From Corynespora cassiicola (lineage: Eukaryota > Ascomycota > Dothideomycetes > Pleosporales > Corynesporascaceae), in contig JAEUWY010000002.1 in NCBI GenBank assembly GCA_022059125.1, positions 682,001-746,000 of the forward strand: a stretch of 64,000 nucleotides of DNA, given 5' to 3'. Position 1 is the stretch's first letter. Each line of letters starts with the position of its first letter. This document shows positions 44,459-55,793 of the stretch, one piece after another. Both the position numbers and the translations under genes were made by a program. The notes under the pieces were generated by a model that saw only the letters and a list, made by a program, of their open reading frames with translations, was not told the DNA's origin and made no database searches.

Positions 44459-44970
44459 GGGCGCGGAGGGGTGTTGTCAATCTCGGGTTTTATCTTTCTT
44501 TTTTCGTTTTGGCGATAAGAGAGGTTTGCGCGCGGGAGGGAAGGTTGCTGAGATGAGCGATGGGTTTGGCTGACGTTCACGTGGCAGGAATGGGCGGTGG
44601 TGGTGGACGACGCGGTCCGTGTTGCGCTGCGTTGCGTGTCGTGTCCGACTGGCCTGTCGGGGGTCGGGGGTCGGAGCTCAAGCTGGAGCTGCAGCTCGCT
44701 CTTCCCCGCCGTCGTCCCGAGGTATGACGGCTGCTTGGACTGCGGGCCCTCCTGTATAGCCTATATGGGGCGCGCGCGACGTCAATTGACTCTTGCGTCG
44801 TCTTCTGCCTTCTGGCAATCGAGAATCCACGGACTTTAAATAGTTATTTGAAAAATTTTGGGGCTGGGCTCCAGATACTGAATACATCTCCTCCATCCCA
44901 TAGCTGTCCAGCTCCCAACTTCCCCTCCTCCACCCTCCCAACTCCTCCGCAACCCCTATCAATTCCCACC
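44459..44970. promoter_or_regulatory. divergent promoter region, TVP23 / CLYBL-like
   Basis: 512-bp spacer. Contains GACGTCAA (CRE-like half-palindrome GACGTC near 44777) and a TTTAAATAG stretch about 130 bp upstream of the lyase ATG. Confidence 0.45.
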
Positions 44971-46007
44971 ATGACGACCCCCATAATCCGCCGGGCGCTC
45001 ATGTACGGTCCGTACCTCCCTCCCTCCCCCTTCCAACCCCTCCCCTCTAAAGTCCCCCAGTCCCGGCTTCCTCCAAGCGCATGCTCGAAAAAGCCTCCAC
45101 CCTCAGCGTCGACACCATAACCTACGATCTCGAAGACAGCGTCGCCCCCCACAAGAAGCCTGAAGCCCGCGCAAACCTTCGCTCCATCCTCTCCACCCCG
45201 CGCCCCTCTGGCATAAAAGAGACATGCGTGCGCATCAACAGCGTCGACACGGGCCTCGCCCTCGACGACCTGACCGAGGTGCTCAAGGGCGAGCACCTCG
45301 ACGCCATCATGCTGCCCAAATGCCAGTCAGCCGCGGATCTGCACTTTGTGACGGACGTGATCCGGCACTTGCTTCCCGAGCGGCATCCCGCTAGCAGCAG
45401 CAGCAGCAGCAGCAGCACAGGCAGTGCGACATCGAAACCCCCCATCCGCATCATCGCCCTCATAGAAAGCGCGCGCGCCATCCAAAACCTGCGCGAAATC
45501 TGCGCCGCGAGCCCCTACCTCAGCGGCCTCGTCTTCGCCGCCGAGGACTTTGCCCTCGACCTCAGCCTCACGCGCACCCCCTCGCTGACCGAGTTCCTGT
45601 ACGCCCGCAGCGCCATCGCGACGGCGGCGCGCGCCGCCCTCCTCCCGTCCACGGTCGATCTCGTGTGCACGGCGTACAAGGGCGAGCAAGGGCTGCGCAC
45701 GCTCGAGGACGAGTGCTTGAATGGGAAGGGCTTGGGGTTCAATGGGAAGCAGGTCATTCATCCTAGCCAGATTGAGGTCTGCCATCGCGCGTTTTCGCCC
45801 GGCGTGGCAGAGGTGGAGTGGGCGGTTAGAGTGGTGGTGGGGGATGAGAAGGCGGAGGCGGGGGGAAGGGGGGCGTGGACGTTGGAGGGGAAGATGATTG
45901 ACAAGCCGGTTGTAGGGAAGAGTAAGGCGGTTTTGGAGAGGGCGAGGCTGTGTGGGATTGATGTCGAGGCTGTGAGGGAGAAGTGGAAGGGACAGGAGCC
46001 GGAGTAA
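44971..46007 (+). CDS. CitE/CLYBL-type lyase (HpcH/HpaI aldolase family)
   Basis: Two exons, 44971-45007 and 45061-46007, giving 327 residues. [20 protein letters not shown] is the usual opening of citrate lyase beta-like proteins. Then [19 protein letters not shown] (acidic metal site), [50 protein letters not shown], and [10 protein letters not shown]...[11 protein letters not shown]. The family includes mitochondrial CLYBL (citramalyl-CoA lyase) and malyl-CoA lyases; eukaryotic members lack the other citrate lyase subunits. A run of (AGC)n at 45394-45417 encodes a Ser stretch between a beta strand and the IALIES motif, so it should lie in a loop. No clear mitochondrial presequence is seen. 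Substrate not determinable. Confidence 0.88.
45394..45417 (+). repeat. coding (AGC)n microsatellite, poly-Ser
   Basis: Eight AGC units inside the CLYBL-like exon give a poly-Ser loop. Confidence 0.9.
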
Positions 46008-46597
46008 GGGGTGTTGAGATGCCGCCATGATCAGCTGTTGAAGAAAGAGTGAGGTGTTGATGTTAAATGTATATGACGTGGAATAAACCTAAACATACTT
46101 CTCTTTATGAGAGAGGAGCCCTTGGGTACACTTGACAGTATCTAATACCTAACGTGACAAAATTAAAGTAGCAGACGAGAACAGAATACGATTTACGAAG
46201 TAGAAGAAGGGGGGGAAGAGTCACTAGTATTCTCTAAAAGTACTATATAACGATAATAACCTTCAGATAGTTAGTCGATACCTTTTTGCTGCACAGACTA
46301 AGCCATCATTTCCATTGAAAACATTGTTTATCCAAGTCAAATTTCTGGCCAGTGGTAGGTATAATCTCTTTATCACTTCCCTACTGACCATAGCTTAGGC
46401 CACTCAGATTAAGAACCATCGGTTTTTCTCCTCATTGAAGCAACAAACTCTCAGCCTAGATACATTTGTATTGAAAAGCATTCGATATGTACTGCTGCGT
46501 CCAACAACAACAACCCCCAACACGAACATGCCAGAGTACCATAGAACTATGCTTTACAAATCGGCAAGCCCTCTGTAATCCCACCTCTTTGCTCAAT
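46008..46597. other. AT-rich convergent intergenic region
   Basis: 590 bp between the lyase and the small peptide gene 3' ends. AT-rich, no gene seen. Confidence 0.55.
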
Positions 46598-46897
46598 CTA
46601 AGCCTTCGTAGAGTCCTGAGGGCAAGGCATCCCAAGCTGACGAGCCTTGACTTGGCCGCTGGGGGTCCAGCAGGGAGTGTCGGGCGGAACGGGAATCTGA
46701 GGCTCGGCCTCACGCTTTGTCTTGGCCGAGTCCTGAGGGCAGGGCATGCCGAGTTGGCGAGCGTTGACTTGGCCGCTGGGGGTCCAGCAGGGAGTGTCGG
46801 GAGGGACGGGGATTTGAGGGTTTGCCTCGCGCTTTGCTGGGGCGGCGGAGGTGAAGCCGAGGAGGGCGGCGCCCGCAATGAGCATAGTGACCTTCAT
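46598..46897 (-). CDS. secreted Kex2-processed tandem-repeat peptide precursor
   Basis: Intronless, 99 residues. MKVTMLIAGAALLGFTSA is a signal peptide. The rest is two 39-residue modules, each opened by KR-EA (22-25 and 61-64): a Kex2 cut followed by an EA dipeptide that Ste13-type peptidase could trim. Each module reads (N/E)PQIPVPPDTPCWTPSGQV(N/K)ARQLGMPCPQDS, with Cys 37/53 and 76/92. The two DNA copies differ largely at synonymous sites: the codons of RQLGMPC are CGC CAA CTC GGC ATG CCC TGC in one and CGT CAG CTT GGG ATG CCT TGC in the other, so the peptide is under constraint. A TATATAAA box lies about 105 bp upstream (47001-47008). The architecture fits Kex2-processed repeat proteins, alpha-pheromone precursors or RiPP precursors; the WTPSGQ core faintly recalls pheromone WxxxGQ. 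No modifying enzyme gene adjoins it. Family unknown. Confidence 0.85.
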   Translation of the reverse strand: MKVTMLIAGAALLGFTSAAPAKREANPQIPVPPDTPCWTPSGQVNARQLGMPCPQDSAKTKREAEPQIPVPPDTPCWTPSGQVKARQLGMPCPQDSTKA

Positions 46898-47000
46898 GAT
46901 GGATAGAAGCGATGTCTGGGGAGAGATGAGGAAGAAGTAGTGGTGTGGTAAAAGTTGATGGACTTGGATGCAATGCAATACTTTGCTTCCAATCTAGAGG

Positions 47001-47008
47001 TTTATATA
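47001..47008 (-). promoter_or_regulatory. TATA box of the peptide precursor gene
   Basis: TATATAAA on the minus strand, about 105 bp upstream of the ATG at 46897. Confidence 0.6.
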
Positions 47009-47043
47009 CATGTCGATTGAATGATCAGTTCTTTGAACGTGGT

Positions 47044-47280
47044 AGAGATCTTCATTCGCGCAGGGTGAATGTAACGGCGGGTAGGTGTTAAGATCGTCCG
47101 ATATCGCCCCGAGACCCAGTGATTCTCGGATCAGATTAGACAGGACTTCAGGATCTTACGATGCTCGGTGAATGTATCTAGGTAGTAAAGATCTTCATTT
47201 GTGCGGATTGGAATCGCGGGTAGATGTTGAGATCATCAGATATCGCTCCGAGCCATGGGTGGGCCTCGGATCAGACAAAT
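47044..47280 (+). repeat. diverged direct duplication, period about 143 bp
   Basis: Copy 1 (about 47044-47140) and copy 2 (about 47187-47280) share AGATCTTCATT, GCGGGTAG(G/A)TGTT(A/G)AGATC and GATATCGC(C/T)CCGAG with CTCGGATCAGA. Many differences are C/T or G/A. Confidence 0.75.
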
Positions 47281-47773
47281 GAAATCCAATGTTTCCAAGA
47301 CATTTAGATTAGAATCATTGAGGGTCTGACGTTATTCCTCGAGTTCTCCTTGATTTTACTTGGAACTTCCTTGTTAAGTCTCCCGAGGTCGCATCTCTGT
47401 GCCCTTAGGTCTCCTGTTTTATCACTACTTGTTTCATATACAGCAAACTAGAGATTTGGAGAGGTGAAGCCCATGATATTCGAATATCCTGCTAGTTTAT
47501 AATCACCACAATACTGCTTGGCATAGTTATCATGAGTTGAAGGGCCGTTGAGATTTTAATCATCGTCAAGGTCGCCCCGTGGGCAGACTTAAGAGCAGAT
47601 GAATGTTACCGTTTACAACCCGAATACAAGAATATCAAGACAACTGCTACAATAATGACTATGCAAGAGCAAAGTAATTGACTCTTCTCCATCAAACTCG
47701 TCAAGTCTCTCCACGGAGATGCCGAAGATGCCGATAACGCCGAGGATGCCGATGATAGTTTGAGGCAGACGAA

Positions 47774-48000
47774 GTTCGTGATTGGATCAACAACATGTTT
47801 TGCCGGAGCGAACGTCACGTTGCAGAAGAATATTAAGGTGAATGATTAAGAGGGCGAAGCATGTCGTGTTCAGGGGCGTCGGCGAGGGCCACATTCACGG
47901 CGCAGGACGGTGGAACAGTGACTCCTTGACGAACGTCATCTCATCCGCCTTCTGCACAAAGTCTATACAGAGCACGGCCGGCCTCAAAATGCTCACACAT
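47774..48000 (+). pseudogene. decayed coding trace (beta-helix-like protein?)
   Basis: One frame reads KFVIGSTTCFAGANVTLQKN then IKVND and a stop; the next frame takes over with AKHVVFRGVGEGHIHGAGRW and stops at TAA/TGA soon after. The pattern resembles one rung of a right-handed beta-helix enzyme with a frameshift. The similarity is too weak to name a family. Confidence 0.25.
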
Positions 48001-49597
48001 GATGGTTCCTGACTGCTTCCTCCGTCACTACGAGTCGCGTGGCCGCTCGTCGACGAATGCACGGCGCGATTCAACTCGTGTGCGGACGGCGGGGGGAGGG
48101 TCTAGAGATTAGCCATACCGCCGTCGACGACGATCGCACCGATCTGGCGGCTCGGGGCTTGCTCCGTTTACTGTAGCATCTCTGTATCATTCTCTTAGGC
48201 AGGTTTCTTCCCGCGCACCTGATTTAGGCTGACTCCATCTTTGCCCGAGCTGGCTACGTAGCTTCCCATAAATATGTGAAGCTTTCGTTTCTGAAAGTCA
48301 ACGGACCCGAGGTACATGGCCGAAAGATTGCTGTCTAATATCGCCGAAGGTCTGAGCTATCCCACCCCCCTGAGGGCCTCACGCGAGAGGTCAGCGACTG
48401 GGATGTGGGAACGAGAGAGCGGGCGGTAGGACTTTCGTGAGGGCTTTATCTTTGTAATTTTGTATTCTGTCCGCCAGTACAAGAACTAGGGGATAGTAAG
48501 GGTCTTGCTGGCATTGGAAATACAGCGACCAGGTATTCTAGGAGTTATACAAGGTCATCGTTGATAGAATCCCGAAACGGTAGGTACAGAGCATGAGCAT
48601 AGGCGGAGCAGAGGAGGAAGTAGAGCTGGCTTGGCAACGGGGCTATGGACTGCGATTATTGATTCTGTACAGCACTTTTGACGTTTTATTGGAAGTCTTA
48701 AAATTGTTGACTTATCTTAATTTCGTGTTGTAAGCCATGATATTTACCGCATACTCCCCTTTTATCGGGTGTAGGTTGTACCATAGCCTATAACGAAAGA
48801 AGCTGGACAGCTCTCCAGTGATGTTCCCGCAGTGATGGAAGTAAAAGACTTTATGGATCATGGTACAGAGTAGCGAATCCTGGTGCCTCACAATGGCATG
48901 GCTCTGAAGCAGCAATAGTGTATTGTGGGACGTGCAGGGAGTCCAAGGTAGTGACTGGGCGTGGCTCTGTTGTGTGATTCCACTACAGTTTTCCCGCGTG
49001 GCAACTCTCCTAAAAGAACTGTGCGGCATTAATTACATCTGTCTCTATATAGTGATTTCCTAATTCAAGATAATTTTAGAGGTGTTTTTGCTTTTTTTAC
49101 ACAAGAAGAATAATTCCTAACGTAAGTTATATTAAGTACTAATCATACAATTGTGATCAGGTCCTAGCATTACATTACTCGTAATAATAACAAAGCAATA
49201 GACTATAAGAAACCGCAATATGCACTAGGACTGAATCTTCATATATAGCTCTTGTCTGGACTTTGTCAAGGAATGATCATATTTTAGCAGTCTGCGACTG
49301 TTTTTTATCATCAATTCAACTCTGATTATTACATTTTTCTTTGAAATAGCTAGAAAGATAATTACGAATTCTGAAGGGCATAGTGCTTTTCTGTCTCGTT
49401 TTGTATTGGGGCGTCGAAAAGTTCGCAGAATAACACAGAGCACATGACTGTGCCTCGAAGACACTAAAAGCATAGAAAGAAGACCGTCAACTATGTGGTT
49501 TGTGTTAAAGCTCTTTGTAAATGATCATGATTCAGTATCTATGTATCCTTTATGTATCCCATATCCTCAACATTCCATCAACCCCCAATCTCCACAC

Positions 49598-51611
49598 TCA
49601 GTACCCCCTCTTCCGATCAACCTCATTGACCAGCTTCTTCCCATCCCTCGACCTCCTCAAATTCTCCTGCAACACCTGGAACGCCCTCTCGGCATACTCG
49701 GTCGAACTGGCGCTAATGTGGGGAGTGATGAGCACATTCGGCGCCGTCCACAGCGGATCATGCTCGGGCAAAGGCTCCGGGTCGGTAACATCCAGCGACG
49801 CACCAGCAATCTGCTTCTCCTCGAGGGCCTTCACCAAAGCGGGCTGATCGATGACGGGGCCGCGCGAGATGTTGGATACATAGGTGCCATTGGGATTGGA
49901 CTTGTGCAAAAGCTCAAACTCGGGCGTGGAGAGGAAGTGCGTGGTATCTTTGCTGTAGGAAAAGCGTTAGTCAGGTAGCCTTGCACAAATCGGACTCCAC
50001 GTGGATGATGTGTCGTTTGACTGGGGTGATGCCAGAAGGGCCGTCAAGGTGAAAAAACGCACTGGGCCTCCCCCACATGCCGGGGGACCCAAAACGACGA
50101 CATCGGGCCTAATGGCGGCAATGGACTGGCAGGTCGGACTTCACCGCCTACCCATGCACAGCTGAAAAAGAGAGGGCAATGTCCAAGGCAGCAATGGTGG
50201 TACTTACGTCAAGGGAACGCTTATCACCAATAGATCGATCTCTTGCTCGAGGAAGTTGTGCAGGCTGTCCCTGTCCAGCCCGCTGTACCACGCGCTGGGG
50301 TACTCGCCGTCGGGATCTCCGGTGCCTGGCACGATGAAGCCGTGGTCCTTTCGAGATTCAGGCGTCGGGCGAGGCGAGGCCGTGTAGGCGATTACGTCCA
50401 TGCCGAGGGCCTTTGCCACACGTGCAACTGTGGCTCAGTCAGTTTGCTGCTCGCTATACCGCATGCGTGCCCCCGTCATTCATGCATTGCGGGCAATCGT
50501 CGGCACAGGCAGTGCTACGCAAAGCGGAAGAACAAGCGGTGAAAAGGGCGATGGCGAAAGCGAGTCACGTCAGCGCGGCAGAGCACGGTGGCCGCTGCGC
50601 GCGACGAAAGTGGGTGGGAGTATTAAGGTTAGGCTGGAATTGGAAACTCGTGTGCACAACTGGGGCGAAGGATTGTGTGGGATAAGCACCCCCGGGGGTC
50701 GGGGATTGCGGGTTTGGCCTGGGGTCGAATTGGGAATTTTGGTTGTCTGAGAAGGAACCGAACCATGTGCGTGCGTGGGTGCGTGGTAGAAGAGAGGGTG
50801 CCGGCGGGAGGGCATGAAACATTCTGGAAGAGGAAAAACATCAAGGATACCGCATCAGGAAGGCAGTACGTGTAGTGCGGTACAGTGCAGTAGGATGTAT
50901 GACGGTGACCAGACGGTAGACAAAAGGCGATAGGCAAAACTGACTTACCTTGTCGGCCAATGCTTCCATATCCCAGCACTCCGACTCTTCTTCCCGGGGC
51001 GTCTCTGACGTTTAGGCCCTTTGGCTTGTGCCACTCCCTTCTCTTTTGTGCCTCGTATAGCTCAAGGTAGCTGTGGGTATGCACAAGATGCGTCATGATG
51101 ACCCATTCGGCAATCTGGGGTCCATGGATGCCAGAGGCAGTGGTTAGAGGGATCTTGGAGTCCTTGTAGATGGGGTGGTCGGCAACATGGTTGGTGCCTG
51201 CCGAGCAGAACTGGATGAATTTGAGTCCGGGGGCTGCGTCAGCATTGGGCGGCAGCCAGGTGAGGGTAAACAGGTACGTGGCCCGTCTGTATACATCTGG
51301 CATGTGTAAGAGCGAATAGGATGCAGTGGGGCAGATGCAGATGCAGCAAGGTGAAGGAGTAGCACTGGAGAGAGGTGTGCGGTTGCACAGGGGCTGGTTC
51401 AATTACCTTCAGGAACCTGGGCGTCGCCCCTCTTGTCCTTGTCGAATGCCTGCTCGATGAATTGTATTTCCAGATGGGGGAATTCATCTTGGATCTGTTT
51501 GATGATCTTCTCCGTGGAGCTTTGGGGGAATGGTACCACGGAGAGCAGGAGTTCGCGGTTGCTCGCACCCCGTTGGTGGGGCAGCTCTGGTCCTCCGCCC
51601 ATTGCTACCAT
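49598..51611 (-). CDS. D-isomer-specific 2-hydroxyacid dehydrogenase
   Basis: Four exons, 51611-51407, 51296-50949, 50427-50208 and 49952-49598, giving 375 residues. N-terminal substrate-binding half: ELLLSVVPFPQSSTEKIIKQ, then LKFIQFCSAGTNHVADHP. NAD-binding half: RRVGVLGYGSIGRQVARVAKALGMDV (GxGxxG), SVPLT, NISRGPVIDQ with the catalytic Arg, GASLDVTDPEPLPEHDPLW with the Glu, and LITPHISA with the His of the Glu-His pair. So all catalytic residues are present. The family interconverts 2-keto and D-2-hydroxy acids. Its introns are long for this window: 110, 521 and 255 bp. The 521-bp intron 2 (50428-50948) has normal GTAAGT and CACAG ends. The exact substrate is unknown. No targeting signal is clear. 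Confidence 0.9.
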
Positions 51612-54600
51612 TACTCTGCGGTATGAAGTTGATTGGGGCGGTGGTAGAGAATGCTCTGTTAGCTCGTGATTTGCAACTCAACTGCAGCAATGGAGAAGCG
51701 TTGGTGGGCTTTGCAAGTGTGCTGGGCGCAGTCCAAGGTTGTTGCCACGGCGGCATCCATGATGGCATTAATCAGCCAGTTTGCGACATCAAGGATGGGG
51801 TTTGCGATATCGCAGAGTGGAGCCCCTCAACATGGCCATCGTCAACCGCACTGCAGGCAACAAAACGCCCATGAGCGATGCGAGATGGAGGATGGGCTCG
51901 TGCGAAATGGTGGGACAGTAAGATTCATCGACGGTAGGGGGGGGGAGCAATTGGCCAGGCCATGTCTTGTGCCATGGCTGCCGCTGCCCCTCTGCCGTCA
52001 CCGTCCGCTTATCGATAGCACGCGCCTCTGCCTCTGCCTTTGCCTCTGCCTCTGCCTTTGCCTCTGCCTCTGCCTTTGCCTCTGCCTCTGCCTCTGCATC
52101 GTGTTTCAAGCCCACGTCGGTCCTGTCCAGACTAGACCGCACCCTTTTCCCAACGGAGCAGGCCTCCACCCCCGAGCCGCAACCATCGTCAGACGTCCCT
52201 CGCCTCTCGACACGGCACTAGATGCCACGGTGGCATTGGCCAGTGTGCCGTTTGGCTGGTCTCCACACCATGCTCCTGCTGCCAGTGACAGTCACAGCGG
52301 CATGCCCACGCCGAGCCATTGAGGCCAGCTCTCGAACCATGAGCCATGCCCCAGTGGAGAAGAAGCGAGCTGGGCCAACGCTCAGCGCAGTGATATTCGA
52401 CTAGCCGGTGCGTATTCGCGGCCGTCTCCAGCCGGCCACCCTCATGGCCCTCATCTCCACCGCATGAAGAACGCCTCCAAAGCAGCATTCGGCGAGCAGG
52501 TCGACGACGTCCCGCTAGCTATCACACCGCGTCAAGGCCAGGCCATGCAGGCGCGCGCGGCTGCAGAATTCCCCTTTCAAGCCCAGGACAGCGTGCGGCA
52601 GAACCGCTCCGAGGGGTCCACACTAAGAAGTTGGGTGCATCTGCAGGCCTGCATGCGACGTCCTCTGGGAGAAGTCCTCGTAGCTTTTCTTGCCGTCGCT
52701 ACCAGCGCCTGCTCTGCTCACATGCGATCGGTGTGCCCTGGCATATACGAAAGCGACGACGCGTAGGCCTATGCTCCGACGGCCGTTGGTCCACGAAGAA
52801 GAAAATTCCTCGACGAGCGGCATGAGCTTTCTTTTTTCTCTCTCTGCCGTTTTTGCCCACTGAATCCTCGCAATAGCACAAGGCCGTTATTGATAGCCGC
52901 CGGCACAAGAGGACCTTGACCACACTGATGGCCATCGACTCGGCTCCCGCCTCTCGTTCCGACATCCGTCCCCTGGTTCAGCCATCATCTCATCATCCCG
53001 TCCTCGCCCCCTCGACCTTGCAACCCCCATCATCACATCGCCGCCCGAAGCCATAACAAGCAGGCTCCAAGAGCAATGCTACTCCAGCTCGCTCCCTCTC
53101 TCGATAGCGACCACGCTTCCGCGGCCTCGGGGTCGAGACCCCCAATCTAGGATCCCTCATACACGGCCTCGCTACCGCCTTGAGCCCCAGCCCCGCGGCA
53201 AATGGCCCATAGCATCGGCCGTCACTTCCCATCCCATGTGTTTGCTCCGTGGTCTGTTCCCGAGCTCGCGTTCTGGAAGAAGGCATTGCGCTGTCATCCT
53301 TTGACCTGGGCCGCGGGAGCTCTACCGCCCCGCCTGGGATCACTTCGCCTTTCTCTTGGAGCCTTCGGGTTCATCTCGTCTGTCTGGCTCGACGCTTGCC
53401 TCTACACCTCATCTTCACAAGCGCCAACATCACAATGCGGAGAGGAAGGCGGAGGTGGAGGCAGAGCGGCCAGATGGTTAGTTAGTCTACACTTTTTTCC
53501 CCTTCCCTTTTGCCTTTGCTCTTGGTGATCCGGGGAGCGGCACACAGACGAACGCACAGCCCCCCGGAACCGAACTCGGATATATCGTGGCAGAAGGGAG
53601 CAGAAATGGTGGCTGATGTTGTATCTTCGCGCTATCGTGAGGCGTAAGCACGGCACAGCATATGCGACTGCGACTGCGAGCAGGAGCAGGCACGTACCCA
53701 GGGCAAGGCAGCCTTTTGACATGACATGACGGCCCATCGTCTGCATGTAACCGTTACCCGCGACCGACGTCGTCGATGATGGCAGGCAGCATGTCAAGAA
53801 AACAACGCCCCATATTCTCCTCCAATGACGCGGTCCTGCCATTGCGCCGCTGCAGTCATCAACTCGTCCGCTCAGCCCTCGATGCATGTACCTGATCTTC
53901 CCCCGTTCCTCCCGCCCGTCTCAGTCAGCACTGCATCTTGAACAGTTCGCTCCGCCGTGCTGACGCTCCACATTTTCGGCGTGCCTCCTGACTGGTCTGC
54001 GTTGCATGCGTGCGTGCGTGCGTGCGTAAATGCGAGGCCCAGCTGCGGCCCTGAGTGGATGCCGGACCCGGGTAAGAAGAGCAAGAGAACGGAGGGCCTG
54101 GTCCCCTCCCTCACCTCCGTTCTCGCTGCTGTGCTATGCTGCTGCTATACTGCCCCCCTCCATCTTCATCATCATCATTGTCCGTGCCCGCCCGCCCACT
54201 TGCTTCGCTTTTGCTCGCCCTGCCAAGCCTCATGTCAAAAAGACCCATACGGGCGCTGCATTTATCCAGAGTAGGGTACATGTGTGCCCTACTATTTATT
54301 CTTGGCCCCCCTCCCTCCCTGGCTGGTCCTGACTGGACCCCGGCCCCTGGCCCTGGCCTTTTTGCACTGGCACAAGCGGACCCTCCCGCCCGCCCAACAC
54401 CACAACCAAAAAAAAAGAGCACAAAAAAATAAGAAAAAATAATCAAATACTGCAATCCTGGTTCCATCGAACCACTCTGGCGACAAAAAATGCCATTTCC
54501 GTCCAGGCATAATGCAATGCGGAACGGGGCCAGAAAAGTTTCAGAGCCCTCGAGTCGCATTCCCCCCACAAAGTGGGTTGGCTGACGGATGTGGCTCGCT

Positions 54601-55793
54601 CTCCCTCTCTCTTTTCTTTTCTGCTTTCGGGTGTCCCTCGTTCCCCGCCGCGAGTTTATACCGGGACCTTTCCACGTCGTCTAAGCGAGGGTCTGTCCGC
54701 TGTTCCTGCGGCGCCCGCGAGAGTGGAGGGGGTAGTGGGAAAGTCGGGTGGGTCCGGCGCCCCCCTCTCCCTTCGCGTACAGCTTCCTGCTGCTGCTGCA
54801 CTCCATCGCGCAAAAGTAACTCGTGGGCCTTTTCATCATGCAAGTGCAGGTGCAAGAATAGACTGGGTGAGGTGGCCTTATAATAATAATAAAAAAACTA
54901 GACTAAACTTTTTTTTTCCTCCCTCGAATATCTGGCAAATAAGAAAAATGGGCGCGCTGCCGCTGCGTACAATGAGGGTATGGTGCTGAAATGTGATACA
55001 ACAAGGCCCGAATGGCCTACTGTGGGAGAACGAAAGAGGACATGTAGGAAAAATAACGTCGGCACTGAACTCCCTTTACCCCTCCCTCCCTTGCCCTTTG
55101 AGCTTTTTTTCCCCCCCGTCTCTTGCCCCCTGTCTGCCAGAATGCCCCGTAGGGCTGGTACTTTTTACCCAACCTGCCTTTTTGGCACCGCGCCTCGCCT
55201 TGCAGATCGCGAGGCGCAAGCGAGTATGTATGTGTGCGTATGTGTGTGACCGGAATATATTGAGTACATGGTCGAAGCGAAGTGACATCGACGACGAGTC
55301 GAAACCTGGTGATGCCGAATGAGGCCCGGCTGTTGAGATCCCAAGCCGCCTAATAACGTGCTCGAATCAAGAAAAACTCCGTCGCGATGATACACGTGCC
55401 CAAGTTTTCTCCGAGTTCCGAATGGCTACTATTGACGAACAGGAATCTCCTCTAGCTCGCCGTGCTCCTGACATCGAGACTGCCCGCACGTCTTCGAGAG
55501 ACGAGACGCGCATGCTGATCAGACCAGTCGGTCGCGGAACGGCGGGACGGTACGTAAACGTGATAACAACAAGATTGCTCTTTTGATCATTCGTGAGACG
55601 ATTAGGAAAGGGTCATGATGGAGCCCTTTACCGCTACGCCGCGCACGGCAGTGGATCGACTTTCCAGAAGGCGGCACGGCGCCGATCCCAACTGGAAACT
55701 GAATCAATCGCACGTTGTTTTCCAGGGCATGGGTCCTTGCCGTGGTTGAAAATTGGGTATTGGGTATATTAATTGGTTGTTTTATTGAGCGCT
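51612..55793. other. 4.2-kb gene-free GC-rich tract with simple repeats
   Basis: Between the dehydrogenase start and the receptor 3' end. Many ORFs shorter than 200 codons occur in all frames without recognisable protein sequence. It holds an 18-bp-period CTCTGCCTTTGC array (52024-52098), a (TGCG)n run near 54005-54027, and pyrimidine/purine-rich patches. It may be long regulatory DNA or unrecognised non-coding RNA; I cannot support a gene. Confidence 0.5.
52024..52098 (+). repeat. hexamer array with 18-bp period (CTCTGC CTCTGC CTTTGC)
   Basis: About 12 hexamers, mainly CTCTGC with every third one CTTTGC, so the higher-order period is 18 bp. Confidence 0.92.

Larger units (their letters stand above)
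46898..49597. other. AT-rich, gene-free relic region
   Basis: 2.7 kb between the peptide gene and the dehydrogenase 3' end. The right part (48.6-49.5 kb) is AT-rich. It contains the peptide-gene promoter, a duplicated segment (47044-47280) and a decayed coding trace (about 47774-48000). No intact gene. Confidence 0.55.

Noticed and set aside
47606..47818. 70-codon minus-strand ORF with a hydrophobic C-terminus
   Set aside because: Ser/Ala-rich because of a GCCGAAGATGCCGATAA-type repeat on the other strand; overlaps the plus-strand coding trace and has no supporting features.
48120..48180. Minus-strand SRQIGAIVVDGGMANL resembling the end of a short-chain dehydrogenase
   Set aside because: Only about 16 residues, with stops directly upstream and no Rossmann fold motif nearby.
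52464..55390. Many overlapping ORFs of 60-160 codons on both strands
   Set aside because: They reflect high GC and low-complexity sequence; none shows conserved motifs, splice-linked continuation or consistent codon bias.
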